Assembly (NCBI GenBank): GCA_016288175.1
Contig: JAEEYN010000225.1
Span: 1 to 29,431 of the forward strand
Length of the DNA: 29,431 nucleotides
Direction of reading: 5' to 3'
DNA from: Bacillota bacterium
Lineage (GTDB): Bacteria > Bacillota > Clostridia > Christensenellales > CAG-138
The notes under the pieces were generated by a model. That model saw nothing but the letters and a program-made list of their open reading frames with translations, was not told the origin of the DNA and ran no database searches. Position numbers and translations under genes: made by a program. The first letter of the stretch is position 1. Each line of letters starts with the position of its first letter. Positions 6,934 to 14,721 of this stretch are shown here, piece after piece.

Positions 6934-8106
6934 TCAGCGGGATGTCAGCATTGCGCAGGCTCTTGCGGTCATGCTCTCTCCCCTGCCTTCCGGTCCTGTG
7001 TGTTCCGGCGTTGTGAATTTGACGGATACTTTTTCAACGGGGATACCGAAGGCCTCGGCAAGGTTTTTTCGCATTTCATCTCTATAAGGCGAGAGCTTCG
7101 GCCGCTGAGCAATGATGGTCGAATCGATGTTGCCGATTGAAAAACCATTCCCGGCGATCAATGAAGCCGCTGCTTTTGCAAGAAGCAAACTGTTGATCCC
7201 TTTATACGCAGGATCGGAATCGGGAAAATGTTGTCCGATATCGCCGAGTGCTGCTGCGCCGAGAACCGCGTCAATGACTGCATGTGTAAGTACATCCGCG
7301 TCGGAATGTCCGTCAAGGCCTTTTTCGAAAGGAACTTCAACGCCGCCGAGGATAAGCTTCCTTCCTTCGGTCAGTCGGTGTGTGTCTTCGCCGAATCCAA
7401 TACGCATTTCAAGATCCCTGCCTTTCCTTTCATTTCCGGCAAACAATGCGCGAAACAGATCGATATCTTCCGGCGTCGTCAGCTTTTGGTTCAGTTTGCT
7501 GCCTTCGCTATAGAAAAGCTTGTTTCCGGCATAAGCATAGATCGACGCATCGTCGGTATAATTGAACTCGGTATCAGCCTTATCATAAGCTTCGAGAAGC
7601 TTACAACGGTCGAAACTCTGCGGTGTCTGGGCGAGCAAAAGAGTGTTCCTGTCGATCACTTCACCGGTCGAATCGGCGCGGACGGTGTCGACGGGTCGGA
7701 TCGATGCAATGCCGCAGCCGTGGAGCTTTGCGGATTCGATGCTTGCGGAAATAACATTCTTTTGAATGAAGCATCGGGCGCAGTCATGAATCGCGACGAT
7801 ATCCGCATCGGTAGCGGTAAGGGCATTCAATACGGAATCGCTCCGTCTTGCACCTCCCTGCACGATCCGAACAGGTATTTCGGAATGCTCCGCGGCTGCT
7901 TCTGCCGCTTCTGCAGTATCATGTGAAACGGTGATAACAGCCTCGTCCGCGATGCCGGAAAATGCTTCAAGGCAAAGCTCGATCGGGTTCTTCCCGCCGA
8001 AATCGAGCAGCATTTTATTGCTGCCCATCCTTGTGGAAGAACCTGCTGCAAGCAGTATCGCGCAAATCTTCGGGTTTTCGGTTCCGATTTCCATTTCAGT
8101 CATCAT
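6934..8106 (-). CDS. ispDF: Bifunctional IspD/IspF of the MEP isoprenoid pathway
   Basis: A fusion of two MEP-pathway enzymes. IspD (2-C-methyl-D-erythritol 4-phosphate cytidylyltransferase) occupies about residues 13-225, with the nucleotide-binding LLAAGSSTRMG...K at 18-31, a VAIHDCAR segment, and TPQSF. IspF (2,4-cyclodiphosphate synthase) starts near Met234 (MRIGFGEDTHR); its metal ligands align as Asp241, His243 and His275, the last in HSDADVLTHAVIDA, with the same 34-residue Asp-to-His spacing as E. coli IspF. The product feeds isopentenyl diphosphate for undecaprenyl phosphate and quinones. Three clustered ATGs (8106, 8103, 8094) can start translation; none has a clear Shine-Dalgarno. 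All lie at the 3' end of rqcP (TGAAATG at the junction), so translation is probably coupled to it. The total of 390 residues fits known IspDF fusions. Confidence 0.96.
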   Translation of the reverse strand: MMTEMEIGTENPKICAILLAAGSSTRMGSNKMLLDFGGKNPIELCLEAFSGIADEAVITVSHDTAEAAEAAAEHSEIPVRIVQGGARRSDSVLNALTATDADIVAIHDCARCFIQKNVISASIESAKLHGCGIASIRPVDTVRADSTGEVIDRNTLLLAQTPQSFDRCKLLEAYDKADTEFNYTDDASIYAYAGNKLFYSEGSKLNQKLTTPEDIDLFRALFAGNERKGRDLEMRIGFGEDTHRLTEGRKLILGGVEVPFEKGLDGHSDADVLTHAVIDAVLGAAALGDIGQHFPDSDPAYKGINSLLLAKAAASLIAGNGFSIGNIDSTIIAQRPKLSPYRDEMRKNLAEAFGIPVEKVSVKFTTPEHTGPEGRGESMTARACAMLTSR

Positions 8107-8365
8107 TCGGGTCGTTGAAAGTGTCCGAAATGATCCGATACATCGTGTCTGCTTCTTCTTTGCGGACGACTTCCTTAACAGCAAGGATCTCCGCCTTTAA
8201 AAGCTTTGCTCCGGAGCGGATCGTAATTATATCGCCGGCTTTGATATCGGTTGACGGCTTTGCGACCTTGTCGTTGACCGTTACTCTGCCCATTGAACAG
8301 GCTTCGTTCGCAACAGTCCGGCGTTTGATGATCCTTGAAACTTTCAAGTATTTGTCGAGTCTCAT
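8096..8365 (-). CDS. rqcP: RqcP, S4-domain ribosome quality-control factor
   Basis: RqcP (YabO in B. subtilis, related to Hsp15) binds stalled 50S subunits carrying peptidyl-tRNA and, with RqcH, drives poly-alanine tailing of stuck nascent chains. The 89-residue protein starts MRLDKYLKVSRIIKRRT and carries the S4 RNA-binding fold (roughly residues 1-60, with GRVTVNDKVAKPSTDIKAGD) followed by the KEEADTMYRII end typical of the family. The frame extends upstream to 8404, but ATG 8365 is preceded by GAAGAGG at a 7-base spacing and matches the family's N terminus, so it is chosen. It sits 10 bases after the PrsA-like gene and overlaps ispDF, forming a three-gene unit. A PPIase gene near rqcP is also common in Clostridia. 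Confidence 0.93.
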   Translation of the reverse strand: MRLDKYLKVSRIIKRRTVANEACSMGRVTVNDKVAKPSTDIKAGDIITIRSGAKLLKAEILAVKEVVRKEEADTMYRIISDTFNDPNDD

Positions 8366-8375
8366 ATCTACCTCT

Positions 8376-9839
8376 TCAGTTCTCTTTTTTCTTAAGTCTG
8401 TCAAGACCGAGCGAATGAACGCAATCCATATCGACTTTCACTTCAGGATCATCGATCCAGGCTTCGAGAAGCTCCGACCACTGCGCATCCGAGGATTCGG
8501 AACGGACGATATAGCTTATTGCGTCGTGCAGCTCTTCAATCGAAACAGTCCCGGAAGGTTCATCTTCACCGTGATAGATGATGTGCAGGCTTCCGTCGGA
8601 ATCGGAGAAAATCGCAGAATAACTTCCTTTTTCGGTCATTGAATAGATCTCCTTAACGGTTTGACTCCAATCATTGGGGCATTCAATACCGATGGCAATA
8701 AGCTTTCCTTTCGACAGAAAAGCTTCGCATGGCGGTTCGGTTTCATCGCCGATAACCGTTGTATCATCGGTGTACTTGGCCATGACTTCACTGAAATCCG
8801 CTCCGGCTTCAAGTTCGGCGTATGCTCGCTCGAGCGTTTCCCTCGCTTCCCTCGTATAGGAATCATACATTCCGTCAATCTCTGCCTTAAGGGTGCGATA
8901 GCTTTCGAGCAGCTCCTGGATGCGTTCATCGTTTTCGCTGCTGCCGTTAAGAGCGTTGTTAAAAAGCAGCGTCGAGCACTCGGAAGCGATGGAATCGAGC
9001 TGTGCGAGCTTGCTGCTATATTCCTCTCCGAGCGCACCTGAAGGATGGACAACGATATCCATGATCCGCGAGAAACCCTCGGGAACGTAAGTTATCGGAT
9101 AAGCGTCGGAATAGCGGCCGCCAAAGCGTTCGAAATATTCCATGTCGGCCTTATACTGGCCAGGCTGCTTTTCAAAGAGCGCTTTATCAACATCAAGCTG
9201 GGTTTCATACCATTCGAGAATATTCTCCTCGGAAACCGGAAATTCGGAGCATATATGCTCCTTGTATTCCTCGAGGAGCTTTGAGTTGACGATCTCGTTA
9301 GTATAATCTTCCGAGTACTCTTCGAAAGTCATTTTCCTTCCGGTATAGAATTCCGAAAGTTCACCGATCATCCTCTCGAAATGCTGCTCAACGGTTTGCG
9401 ACGGATCCTTTTCGTATTCGGTTTGAGCGAGCGCCCAATAATTCGCACGGATCTCTTCAAGCTCATCGCGAGCCTGGCTTTTTGCGGTTTCAACTGACTC
9501 ATCCGAAATCGTGAAGCCGTCTTCCTTTGCGTGATGGAGTGTGACCATATCCGCAAGCAGCGCGTCGATGACCATCTCCTGGAAGCCTTTCAATTCCGAT
9601 TCATCCGAAAAAGGGTCGTAGCCGATCTGCTGAAGATAATCGGCATAGGAGTCGAACGCTGCTTTATACAGCGCATATGTGACGGTTTGGTCGCCGATGC
9701 TTGCGACTACGGTTTCCGGTGTATACTCGGTCTGAGCGCTTTTTTCGGAATCATTGCCGCTGCAGGAAACAGAAAAGAGCATGAGCATCAAAGCGAGCAC
9801 AAATGCGGTCAAATTCTTTATTTTCAAAAACTTATTCAT
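8376..9839 (-). CDS. PrsA/SurA-like foldase lipoprotein with parvulin-like domain
   Basis: Probable extracytoplasmic folding factor anchored to the membrane. The 487-residue protein has a lipoprotein signal peptide ending SVSC (Cys26). A helical SurA_N-type chaperone region follows (about 45-230; note EMVIDALLADMVTLHHAKEDGF). The C-terminal half has parvulin PPIase landmarks: strand RIMDIVV near 260, LEAGADFSEVMAKYTDD, and SLHIIYHG near the end. They are separated by an insertion of roughly 65 mostly helical, acidic residues after the first strand, and the usual parvulin catalytic His/Cys pattern is not obvious, so isomerase activity may be weak or lost. The start ATG has CGGAG upstream and the gene has its own extended -10 promoter. 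It heads the prsA-rqcP-ispDF unit. The general role is well supported; activity is inferred. Confidence 0.82.
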   Translation of the reverse strand: MNKFLKIKNLTAFVLALMLMLFSVSCSGNDSEKSAQTEYTPETVVASIGDQTVTYALYKAAFDSYADYLQQIGYDPFSDESELKGFQEMVIDALLADMVTLHHAKEDGFTISDESVETAKSQARDELEEIRANYWALAQTEYEKDPSQTVEQHFERMIGELSEFYTGRKMTFEEYSEDYTNEIVNSKLLEEYKEHICSEFPVSEENILEWYETQLDVDKALFEKQPGQYKADMEYFERFGGRYSDAYPITYVPEGFSRIMDIVVHPSGALGEEYSSKLAQLDSIASECSTLLFNNALNGSSENDERIQELLESYRTLKAEIDGMYDSYTREARETLERAYAELEAGADFSEVMAKYTDDTTVIGDETEPPCEAFLSKGKLIAIGIECPNDWSQTVKEIYSMTEKGSYSAIFSDSDGSLHIIYHGEDEPSGTVSIEELHDAISYIVRSESSDAQWSELLEAWIDDPEVKVDMDCVHSLGLDRLKKKEN

Positions 9840-9879
9840 TCATATTACTCCGTTTTCATTCGGGATGTCCCGCTTATGA

Positions 9880-9888
9880 ATTATAGCA
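9880..9888 (-). promoter_or_regulatory. Extended -10 promoter of the prsA-like/rqcP/ispDF unit
   Basis: On the minus strand TGCTATAAT (9888 to 9880) is an extended -10 element, about 40 bases before the ATG. No good -35 hexamer is seen at the expected distance. Confidence 0.6.
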
Positions 9889-9913
9889 TACTTTTCGAGA
9901 TAAAAACAGCCCC

Positions 9914-9957
9914 GAACAAAAAGAAGCTCCCGCGCTTTCCGGCACGGGAGCTTCTTT
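9914..9957 (-). terminator. Terminator of the large secreted protein gene
   Basis: A 13-bp stem, AAAGAAGCTCCCG / CGGGAGCTTCTTT (arms 9945-9957 and 9920-9932), with a TTTTTG tail on the minus strand. It lies 35 bases beyond the stop codon. Confidence 0.88.
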
Positions 9958-9991
9958 GATGCTGGTTCGTATCTTTCTGAGGTTGCAGAAC

Positions 9992-12900
9992 TTACTTCTC
10001 GACTACCTTGTAGATCCTGATGGTGCCGGCAGTCTTGGAGGTCGTGTACCTGCCGTTCGTGCTGTCATAGGAGAGGTAGTAGTAACCTTCGGAGTCGACC
10101 TGGTTGTTGAAGCTGCCGTCGGAGCCATAGAGCCAGTTGACAGCCGTTGCGGAAGGATACAGGTACTCGGAGGAGTCAAGACCCATGTACTTGTTGTTGC
10201 CGACATTCTTCCAGGTATAGCCCGCGGATGCGCTGCCGCCTGCGACCCAGGTGATCGCATCGACGCTGACGCCGGAGGGGATGCTCAGAGTGCCGTCGCT
10301 GTTAACGGTTACGCCGACCCTGTTGAGGTAATGGCTGTTCGTAACGATCGAGTTGCCGACCGCATAACCGGCGGTGCCGGAGATGGAGCTTTCCGCAACG
10401 ATGATGTACTTCTGACCAACCTCGATGTTGGTAACGAGCTCATAGGTCGTTGTAGTTCCGGGAGTCGGCGTCGGATCGGGATCCGGAGTGACGGTGCCGG
10501 TCACCTTCTTGAAGAGGATGATATTGCTGCCGCCGCTGGTGGGTGCGCCGAAGTATCCGACGTCGGAAGTGCTGCCGCTGTAGAACTTCGCGTACTTGGT
10601 GACGCTGGAGGATACGTAGTAGCTCAGCTTATTGTTCGAATAGCTCCACTTGGTCGCATAGCTGGTGCTGTTGCTCGGATACATATCCGAATAATTCTTG
10701 CTGGAGTATACGCGGAGATAATAGCTGCTGTTGTAAGCGGACTGGATCTTATAGTAGCTGCCGTTCGCAACGAACTTCCACTCAACGTTATCGAGGGTCG
10801 CATTGGTGTAGGTCGCGGTATCGAGGCCGACAACATTGTTTCCGCTCATGACAGCACGGATGGCGTAGCCATAATAGTTGCTGCTGGAGTTGTAGTAGTA
10901 GTGGTTGGAAGTATCGGGGTTGTAGTTCATCAGCACGTAGGTGTTGGTGCCGTCGGTGTAACCGATCAGGTACTCTTCGCCGGTGGTGATGGTCGTGGTG
11001 GGAACATAGTAGGTTCCGCTGGGCTCATCGGTGGGATCCGGAGTCGGAGTGGGAGTCGGAGTCGGAGTGGGCTCTGCGGTTGCATTCTGCGTATAAGTCG
11101 CGGTTACGACGGTATTGGCAGTGATGTAGTTGAAGCTCTTATCCCAGCCTGCGAAGGTGTAACCGTCGCGGGTCGGATTTGCGGGAGCCGTTGCAGCGCC
11201 GCCGTAGTTGACGGTCTGGGTCTTGAGAACGGTGCCGTCCCAATCTTTGAAGGTTACGGTGTAGGTATTGATGGTGTACTGCGCTGTAACGGTGAGGTTG
11301 GAGGTGACGTTGGTGAAGCTCTTATCCCAACCGGTGAAGGTATAACCGGTGCGGGTCGGGTTGGAAGGAGCGGTTGCGGAGCCGCCTTCGGCGACCTGCT
11401 GGGTCTTGAGGACGGTGCCGTCCCAATCCTTGAAGGTTACGGTGTAGTAAACGGGATCCGGAGTGGTGCTGCCGGTGTACTTATAGAGGTAGATCGCGCT
11501 GCCGCTCTTGCTGGTGGTGTAGCGGTAGGAGTTGTTGGAGTCGCAGGAGAGGTAATAGTAGCCCTCGCTGTCGACCTGGTTGTTGAAATACTTATTGGAA
11601 TCGTAGAGCCACTTTACAGCGGTATCGGAAGGATATACATACTCGGAAGAGTCGAGGCCCATGTACTTGCTGTTTGCGACGTTCTTCCAGGTGTAGCCTG
11701 CGCTTGCGCTGCCGCCCGCGACCCAGGTGATCGCATTCGCGTTCACGGAGGACGGGATGGTCAGAGTTCCGTCGCTGTTGACGGTGACCGCAACGCCGTT
11801 GAGGTAATGGCTGTTCGCGACGACGGAGTTGCCGACGGCGTAGCCGGTGGTGCCGGAGATCGCGCTGGAGTCGATGATGATGTACTTTTCACCGACTTCA
11901 ACGGTATCGACCTTAACGTAGCCTTCGAAGTTGCTGACAGTGATGGTCGCAGTCTTGGTGTAGGTCGTGTTGGTGCTGTTGTCCTTGACTTTGACGGTCA
12001 GGGTCGCAGTGCCCGCCTTTACGCCGGTAACAACACCGCTGCTCGAAACGGTCGCAACGGAGGTGTTGGAGCTGGTGTAAGAAGTGATGGTATAATCAGC
12101 TGTGGACGGGTTGACGGTAACGTTAACGTTTGCGGTGCCGCCGACATAGACGTTGACAGCGGAGACGGAAACGCTGCTGATGGGATCCTGAGTGGTCGTG
12201 CCACCGAGGAGCTTCCAGGTGCAGTTTACGGTCTGTGCACCATCGGGATTGGACGGGAACGGATCAACAGGGCTCATAACGATCGGGTATGCATCGCCGC
12301 CGCTTACGGGATCCGGTACACCGTAGGTATTCTTCATGACCTTGATTGCGTCTTTAACGGTTGCGCCGTTCTTCATCTCGGTCCAGAACTTGGCTTCGTA
12401 TTTATAGTCGCCGGTGAAGGATACGCTCTGAGAATAGCCGTAGACGCCGCCGCAGCCCGCTGCGAGAAGCGCAGTACCGGTCGTACCTTTACCTTCCTTT
12501 TTCATACCTTCGCAGATCGCCATCCAGACGAAGGGATTGGAAAGGGACGAGGAGATATGGTTCTGGATGTAGCGGCCGTCGATCCACGCTGTGCCGCTGC
12601 CTGCATTGACCGCCCAACCGTTGTTATAGTCGGTCGTTGTAATGCCGGTGTTGGTGGTCAGGCAGAGGTAGGTGGAAGTGCCGTTCTGCGCGCCGTGGCT
12701 GTCATAGATGATGACGCCCTTATTCGGATAAGCCGCAGCAATTGCGGGGCCGGTCGCAGAGGTGGACTGAATGAGGGTATAAGTACCGCCTGTTGCGTTT
12801 GCAATAGACTGCGCTTCTTTCTTATACTGATCGGTAAAGCTGCTGTCCTTGCCATAGTACGGAGCAACGAGCAGAACATTGGGGGATCCTGCATCGCGGG

Positions 12901-13312
12901 TATTGACAACCTTGCTGGTGCTCTGGAACACCTGAATGCCTTCGTTTTCGGGTACGGGAACTGCGTTGGCAGTGTTCAGCTCATTCCTGAGACGGTAGTT
13001 GTAAGCACAGTACATACCGTCAACAGTAAAGAAGAAGCCATCCTTGCCGAAATCGGAGAAACTGTCTGTATCGACTGCCCCAATGTTCAGCGCCGTTTCA
13101 TAAACGGCTTTGATGACTTCCTGCTTGCTTAAACCTGCTTTGATTGCTTTTTGCTCTGCTGCTTCGAGCATGGACCATGTTTTGTCGAGCTTGCTGAGCT
13201 GTCTTGCTTCGTATGTCGCTGCGCCTATTGTATTCGCGAGGGATACAACGGGGACAGCTGCGAAGACAAAGATGAGCACAAGAGCTGCTGCCAGTAGCTT
13301 ACGGATCTTCAT
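9992..13312 (-). CDS. Large secreted caspase-like (clan CD) peptidase with Ig-like, InlB-type and repeated modules
   Basis: A 1,106-residue exported protein. Residues 1-27 form a signal peptide (KIRK, hydrophobic core, VSLA). The N-terminal domain (about 30-370) looks like a clan CD cysteine peptidase: a hydrophobic strand ends in YDSHG (His206) and a second in MAICEG (Cys267), the His-Gly/Cys arrangement of clostripain, gingipain and caspases. Then come a BIG_2 Ig-like domain (about 376-461), a module A copy (465-613), two tandem InlB/Flg_new repeats (622-681 and 682-743, each with TVTFKDWDGTVLKTQ and GW.KSF), a Thr-Pro linker, a divergent module A (767-940), a second Thr-Pro linker, and a third module A (957-1103). 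There is no LPXTG motif, S-layer domain or C-terminal membrane helix. GGGAGGA precedes the ATG at 13312. Substrate unknown; an adhesin or wall-associated protease acting on host or dietary protein is plausible. Confidence 0.88.
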   Translation of the reverse strand: MKIRKLLAAALVLIFVFAAVPVVSLANTIGAATYEARQLSKLDKTWSMLEAAEQKAIKAGLSKQEVIKAVYETALNIGAVDTDSFSDFGKDGFFFTVDGMYCAYNYRLRNELNTANAVPVPENEGIQVFQSTSKVVNTRDAGSPNVLLVAPYYGKDSSFTDQYKKEAQSIANATGGTYTLIQSTSATGPAIAAAYPNKGVIIYDSHGAQNGTSTYLCLTTNTGITTTDYNNGWAVNAGSGTAWIDGRYIQNHISSSLSNPFVWMAICEGMKKEGKGTTGTALLAAGCGGVYGYSQSVSFTGDYKYEAKFWTEMKNGATVKDAIKVMKNTYGVPDPVSGGDAYPIVMSPVDPFPSNPDGAQTVNCTWKLLGGTTTQDPISSVSVSAVNVYVGGTANVNVTVNPSTADYTITSYTSSNTSVATVSSSGVVTGVKAGTATLTVKVKDNSTNTTYTKTATITVSNFEGYVKVDTVEVGEKYIIIDSSAISGTTGYAVGNSVVANSHYLNGVAVTVNSDGTLTIPSSVNANAITWVAGGSASAGYTWKNVANSKYMGLDSSEYVYPSDTAVKWLYDSNKYFNNQVDSEGYYYLSCDSNNSYRYTTSKSGSAIYLYKYTGSTTPDPVYYTVTFKDWDGTVLKTQQVAEGGSATAPSNPTRTGYTFTGWDKSFTNVTSNLTVTAQYTINTYTVTFKDWDGTVLKTQTVNYGGAATAPANPTRDGYTFAGWDKSFNYITANTVVTATYTQNATAEPTPTPTPTPTPDPTDEPSGTYYVPTTTITTGEEYLIGYTDGTNTYVLMNYNPDTSNHYYYNSSSNYYGYAIRAVMSGNNVVGLDTATYTNATLDNVEWKFVANGSYYKIQSAYNSSYYLRVYSSKNYSDMYPSNSTSYATKWSYSNNKLSYYVSSSVTKYAKFYSGSTSDVGYFGAPTSGGSNIILFKKVTGTVTPDPDPTPTPGTTTTYELVTNIEVGQKYIIVAESSISGTAGYAVGNSIVTNSHYLNRVGVTVNSDGTLSIPSGVSVDAITWVAGGSASAGYTWKNVGNNKYMGLDSSEYLYPSATAVNWLYGSDGSFNNQVDSEGYYYLSYDSTNGRYTTSKTAGTIRIYKVVEK
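10004..10444 (-). repeat. Module A, C-terminal copy (residues 957-1103)
   Basis: A roughly 147-residue module that closely matches the copy at 11474-11920, both in protein and in DNA. Shared landmarks are VNSDGTL.IPS, WVAGGSASAGYTWKNV, KYMGLDSSEY and NNQVDSEGYYYLS. Confidence 0.9.
11084..11449 (-). repeat. Two tandem InlB-type (Listeria-Bacteroides, Flg_new) repeats
   Basis: Two adjacent repeats of about 60 residues (residues 622-681 and 682-743), each built as YTVTFKDWDGTVLKTQ, a GG.ATAP.NPTR segment, GYTF.GWDKSF and a T..A.YT end. The family is common in bacterial surface and secreted proteins. Confidence 0.9.
11474..11920 (-). repeat. Module A, first copy (residues 465-613)
   Basis: Matches the copy at 10004-10444. 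A third, divergent relative (residues 767-940, about 10490-11014) keeps the general layout of short Tyr/Ser/Asn-rich strands but little exact sequence. Confidence 0.88.
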
Positions 13313-13421
13313 TCTTTTTCCTCCCAGAAAAAAATAAATATTTGGGTGACAGTTCGTCGGACTATATCTTCAACACCTGTATTTGCCGAATATATAGCTT
13401 CGGACACTTCATCCCCAACTG
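13313..13421 (-). ncRNA. Possibly structured 5' leader of the secreted peptidase mRNA
   Basis: About 109 bases lie between the predicted transcription start and the ATG. On the minus strand TTGGG (13418-13414) can pair with CCCAA (13346-13342) to close a domain. Inside it, TG(t)CCGAA / TTCGGCA (13406-13399 with 13390-13384) forms a hairpin whose 8-base loop contains CTATAT (13397-13392). That loop is perfectly complementary to ATATAG at 13367-13362, giving a possible 6-bp pseudoknot. I could not match it to a riboswitch class I know. Pairing is seen by eye only. Confidence 0.4.
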
Positions 13422-13427
13422 ATGTAT

Positions 13428-13456
13428 ATTGTACCATCTATTATATTATTTGTCAA
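13428..13456 (-). promoter_or_regulatory. Strong sigma-A promoter of the secreted peptidase gene
   Basis: On the minus strand TTGACA (13456-13451), a 17-bp spacer and TACAAT (13433-13428). It predicts a start near 13421 and a leader of about 110 bases. Confidence 0.85.
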
Positions 13457-13523
13457 TAACTATATGTATATTTTGATAAATAGTTCTTAAAAAGAATATA
13501 ATGTCGGATTTCAGAAGCATACG

Positions 13524-13552
13524 AAAAAAGCAGAGCTGCGGAGCTCTGCTTT
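13524..13552 (-). terminator. Terminator of the glycerophosphodiesterase gene
   Basis: An 11-bp stem, AAAGCAGAGCT / AGCTCTGCTTT (arms 13542-13552 and 13527-13537), a 4-base loop, and a TTTTTT run on the minus strand, 12 bases beyond the stop codon. Confidence 0.88.
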
Positions 13553-13564
13553 AAATGATTTGAT

Positions 13565-14395
13565 TTAGTCATTCTCATCCGGTATAAAGCTGTCGAAAAT
13601 AATGCATTGAAAAACCTTCTTTGCTTTTTCAAGCTCCTGTTGGCTTTGAACAGTCCAACAGACATTCTCAACAGGAAACAGTTTCCTGACAATACGGTAC
13701 GAAAGCCTGTTCACATGGCGATGATCATAGGCGATGAAATCTGGACGCGAAACGAAGTTGAACATAAGGTCGGATGCAAGAAGTTTCATCAGCCAGCTGT
13801 TATTCGTTTTCCACTTGAAGTAATCCATCGAGAGCTGACCACGGATCCAATCGGGTCTGTTTTTGCGGAACCAGCGGACGGCACCGGCGTGGAAAGACTC
13901 AACGCAGAAGATGCCTTTGTAATTATCAAGTAGTTCGGCAGTCGCTTTCGATGTTGCGATCGGATCGCCTTCGGACTTGACTTCAACGATCAGCGGCACC
14001 TTCCCCGCCACGGTTTCAAGAACCTTTGAAAAGAGCGGTATCTTTTCATCGGAATCAGCGAGATGAAGCTGCTGAAGTTCATCATAACTGCATTGATAAA
14101 GAAACTTGTCCGGCCCGCACATCCTTTTTAAAGTACCGTCATGGAAAACAACGAGTTTACCGTCGCTTGTGAGCTGAACGTCGAGTTCAATACCGTAGCC
14201 GGATTCAACAGCCTTTCTAAAAGCATTCAGCGAATTCTCGGGGGCTTCGGTCGCGTTATCGTAAAGCCCTCTGTGAGCGCAATACTGCGCTTCAAAGGGT
14301 TTCATTCTTTCCCGGCGGCCGATGTTAGGCTTCACACAGAAAAGATAGATAGCTATAAGGAGCACGAGCACTCCGCCGATTATTGCAAAAACCAT
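13565..14395 (-). CDS. Membrane-anchored glycerophosphodiester phosphodiesterase
   Basis: GDPD-family enzyme that hydrolyses glycerophosphodiesters to glycerol 3-phosphate and an alcohol, a role in phospholipid or teichoic-acid turnover. The 276-residue protein has an N-terminal transmembrane helix (about 3-21) and then a compact GDPD TIM barrel. Catalytic landmarks are HRG (His41-Arg42), PENS (52-55), ELD (Glu70, Asp72), VVFHD (His85-Asp86) and IVEVK (Glu138, Lys140); together they give the metal ligands and the two-His mechanism of the family. The barrel probably faces outside, since only one helix precedes it, but the orientation is not certain. GGGGGAGG lies before the ATG. The gene sits alone, between tRNA-Glu and the secreted peptidase, with its own terminator; I found no convincing promoter in the 75 bases upstream. 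Confidence 0.93.
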   Translation of the reverse strand: MVFAIIGGVLVLLIAIYLFCVKPNIGRRERMKPFEAQYCAHRGLYDNATEAPENSLNAFRKAVESGYGIELDVQLTSDGKLVVFHDGTLKRMCGPDKFLYQCSYDELQQLHLADSDEKIPLFSKVLETVAGKVPLIVEVKSEGDPIATSKATAELLDNYKGIFCVESFHAGAVRWFRKNRPDWIRGQLSMDYFKWKTNNSWLMKLLASDLMFNFVSRPDFIAYDHRHVNRLSYRIVRKLFPVENVCWTVQSQQELEKAKKVFQCIIFDSFIPDEND

Positions 14396-14472
14396 GGGAT
14401 CCTCCCCCGCCGTCGTTTATTAACGTTTACGGCTTAAGCTACACTTGATGATGAATTCCGCATCTTACTGAA

Positions 14473-14496
14473 AAAAGCACGCTGCTGCGTGCTTTT
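14473..14496 (-). terminator. Terminator after tRNA-Glu
   Basis: A 10-bp stem, AAAAGCACGC / GCGTGCTTTT, with loop TGCT and T-runs on both strands, just downstream of tRNA-Glu. Confidence 0.85.
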
Positions 14497-14499
14497 TCA

Positions 14500-14575
14500 T
14501 GGTACCCGGTAGGGGAGTCGAACCCCTGTTACCGCCGTGAGAGGGCGGTGTCCTAGGCCACTAGACGAACCGAGC
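14500..14575 (-). tRNA. tRNA-Glu (anticodon CTC)
   Basis: A 76-base cloverleaf with encoded CCA. The acceptor stem GCTCGGT pairs with ACCGGGT (with G-T pairs), the anticodon stem CCGCC/GGCGG holds loop CTCTCAC (anticodon CTC, reading GAG), and the T arm contains GGTTCGACTCC. It has its own promoter and terminator. Confidence 0.95.
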
Positions 14576-14593
14576 ATTTCGAGTACGAATGAC

Positions 14594-14622
14594 ATTATAC
14601 TCAATGAGGTACCGCTTGTCAA
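14594..14622 (-). promoter_or_regulatory. Full-consensus promoter of tRNA-Glu
   Basis: On the minus strand TTGACA (14622-14617), a 17-bp spacer and TATAAT (14599-14594). Both hexamers match the consensus exactly. Confidence 0.9.
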
Positions 14623-14670
14623 GTGCCTTTTTTGCTGTTTTTGATATATAACGCATTTGCCGATTAGATT

Positions 14671-14708
14671 CCAAAAGCAAAGCAGCGGGGGCATCTCTCC
14701 CCCGCTGC
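14671..14708 (-). terminator. Terminator of the class III FBPase gene
   Basis: A 10-bp GC-rich stem, GCAGCGGGGG / CCCCCGCTGC (arms 14699-14708 and 14682-14691), a 7-base loop, and a TTTGCTTTTGG tail on the minus strand. The T-run is interrupted. Confidence 0.7.
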
Positions 14709-14721
14709 CGCTTTGATTCAA

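Noticed and set aside
9956..13132. A 1,058-codon open frame on the plus strand, opposite the secreted peptidase gene
   Set aside because: Its translation is rich in Gly, Val, Ala and Asp with no recognisable domain, and it is an antisense shadow caused by the strong codon bias of the real gene, which has a signal peptide, named domains, ribosome binding site, promoter and terminator.
13313..13421. The leader of the secreted peptidase as a known c-di-GMP riboswitch
   Set aside because: I could not match the conserved core sequences I know for c-di-GMP-I or c-di-GMP-II, so no class is assigned.
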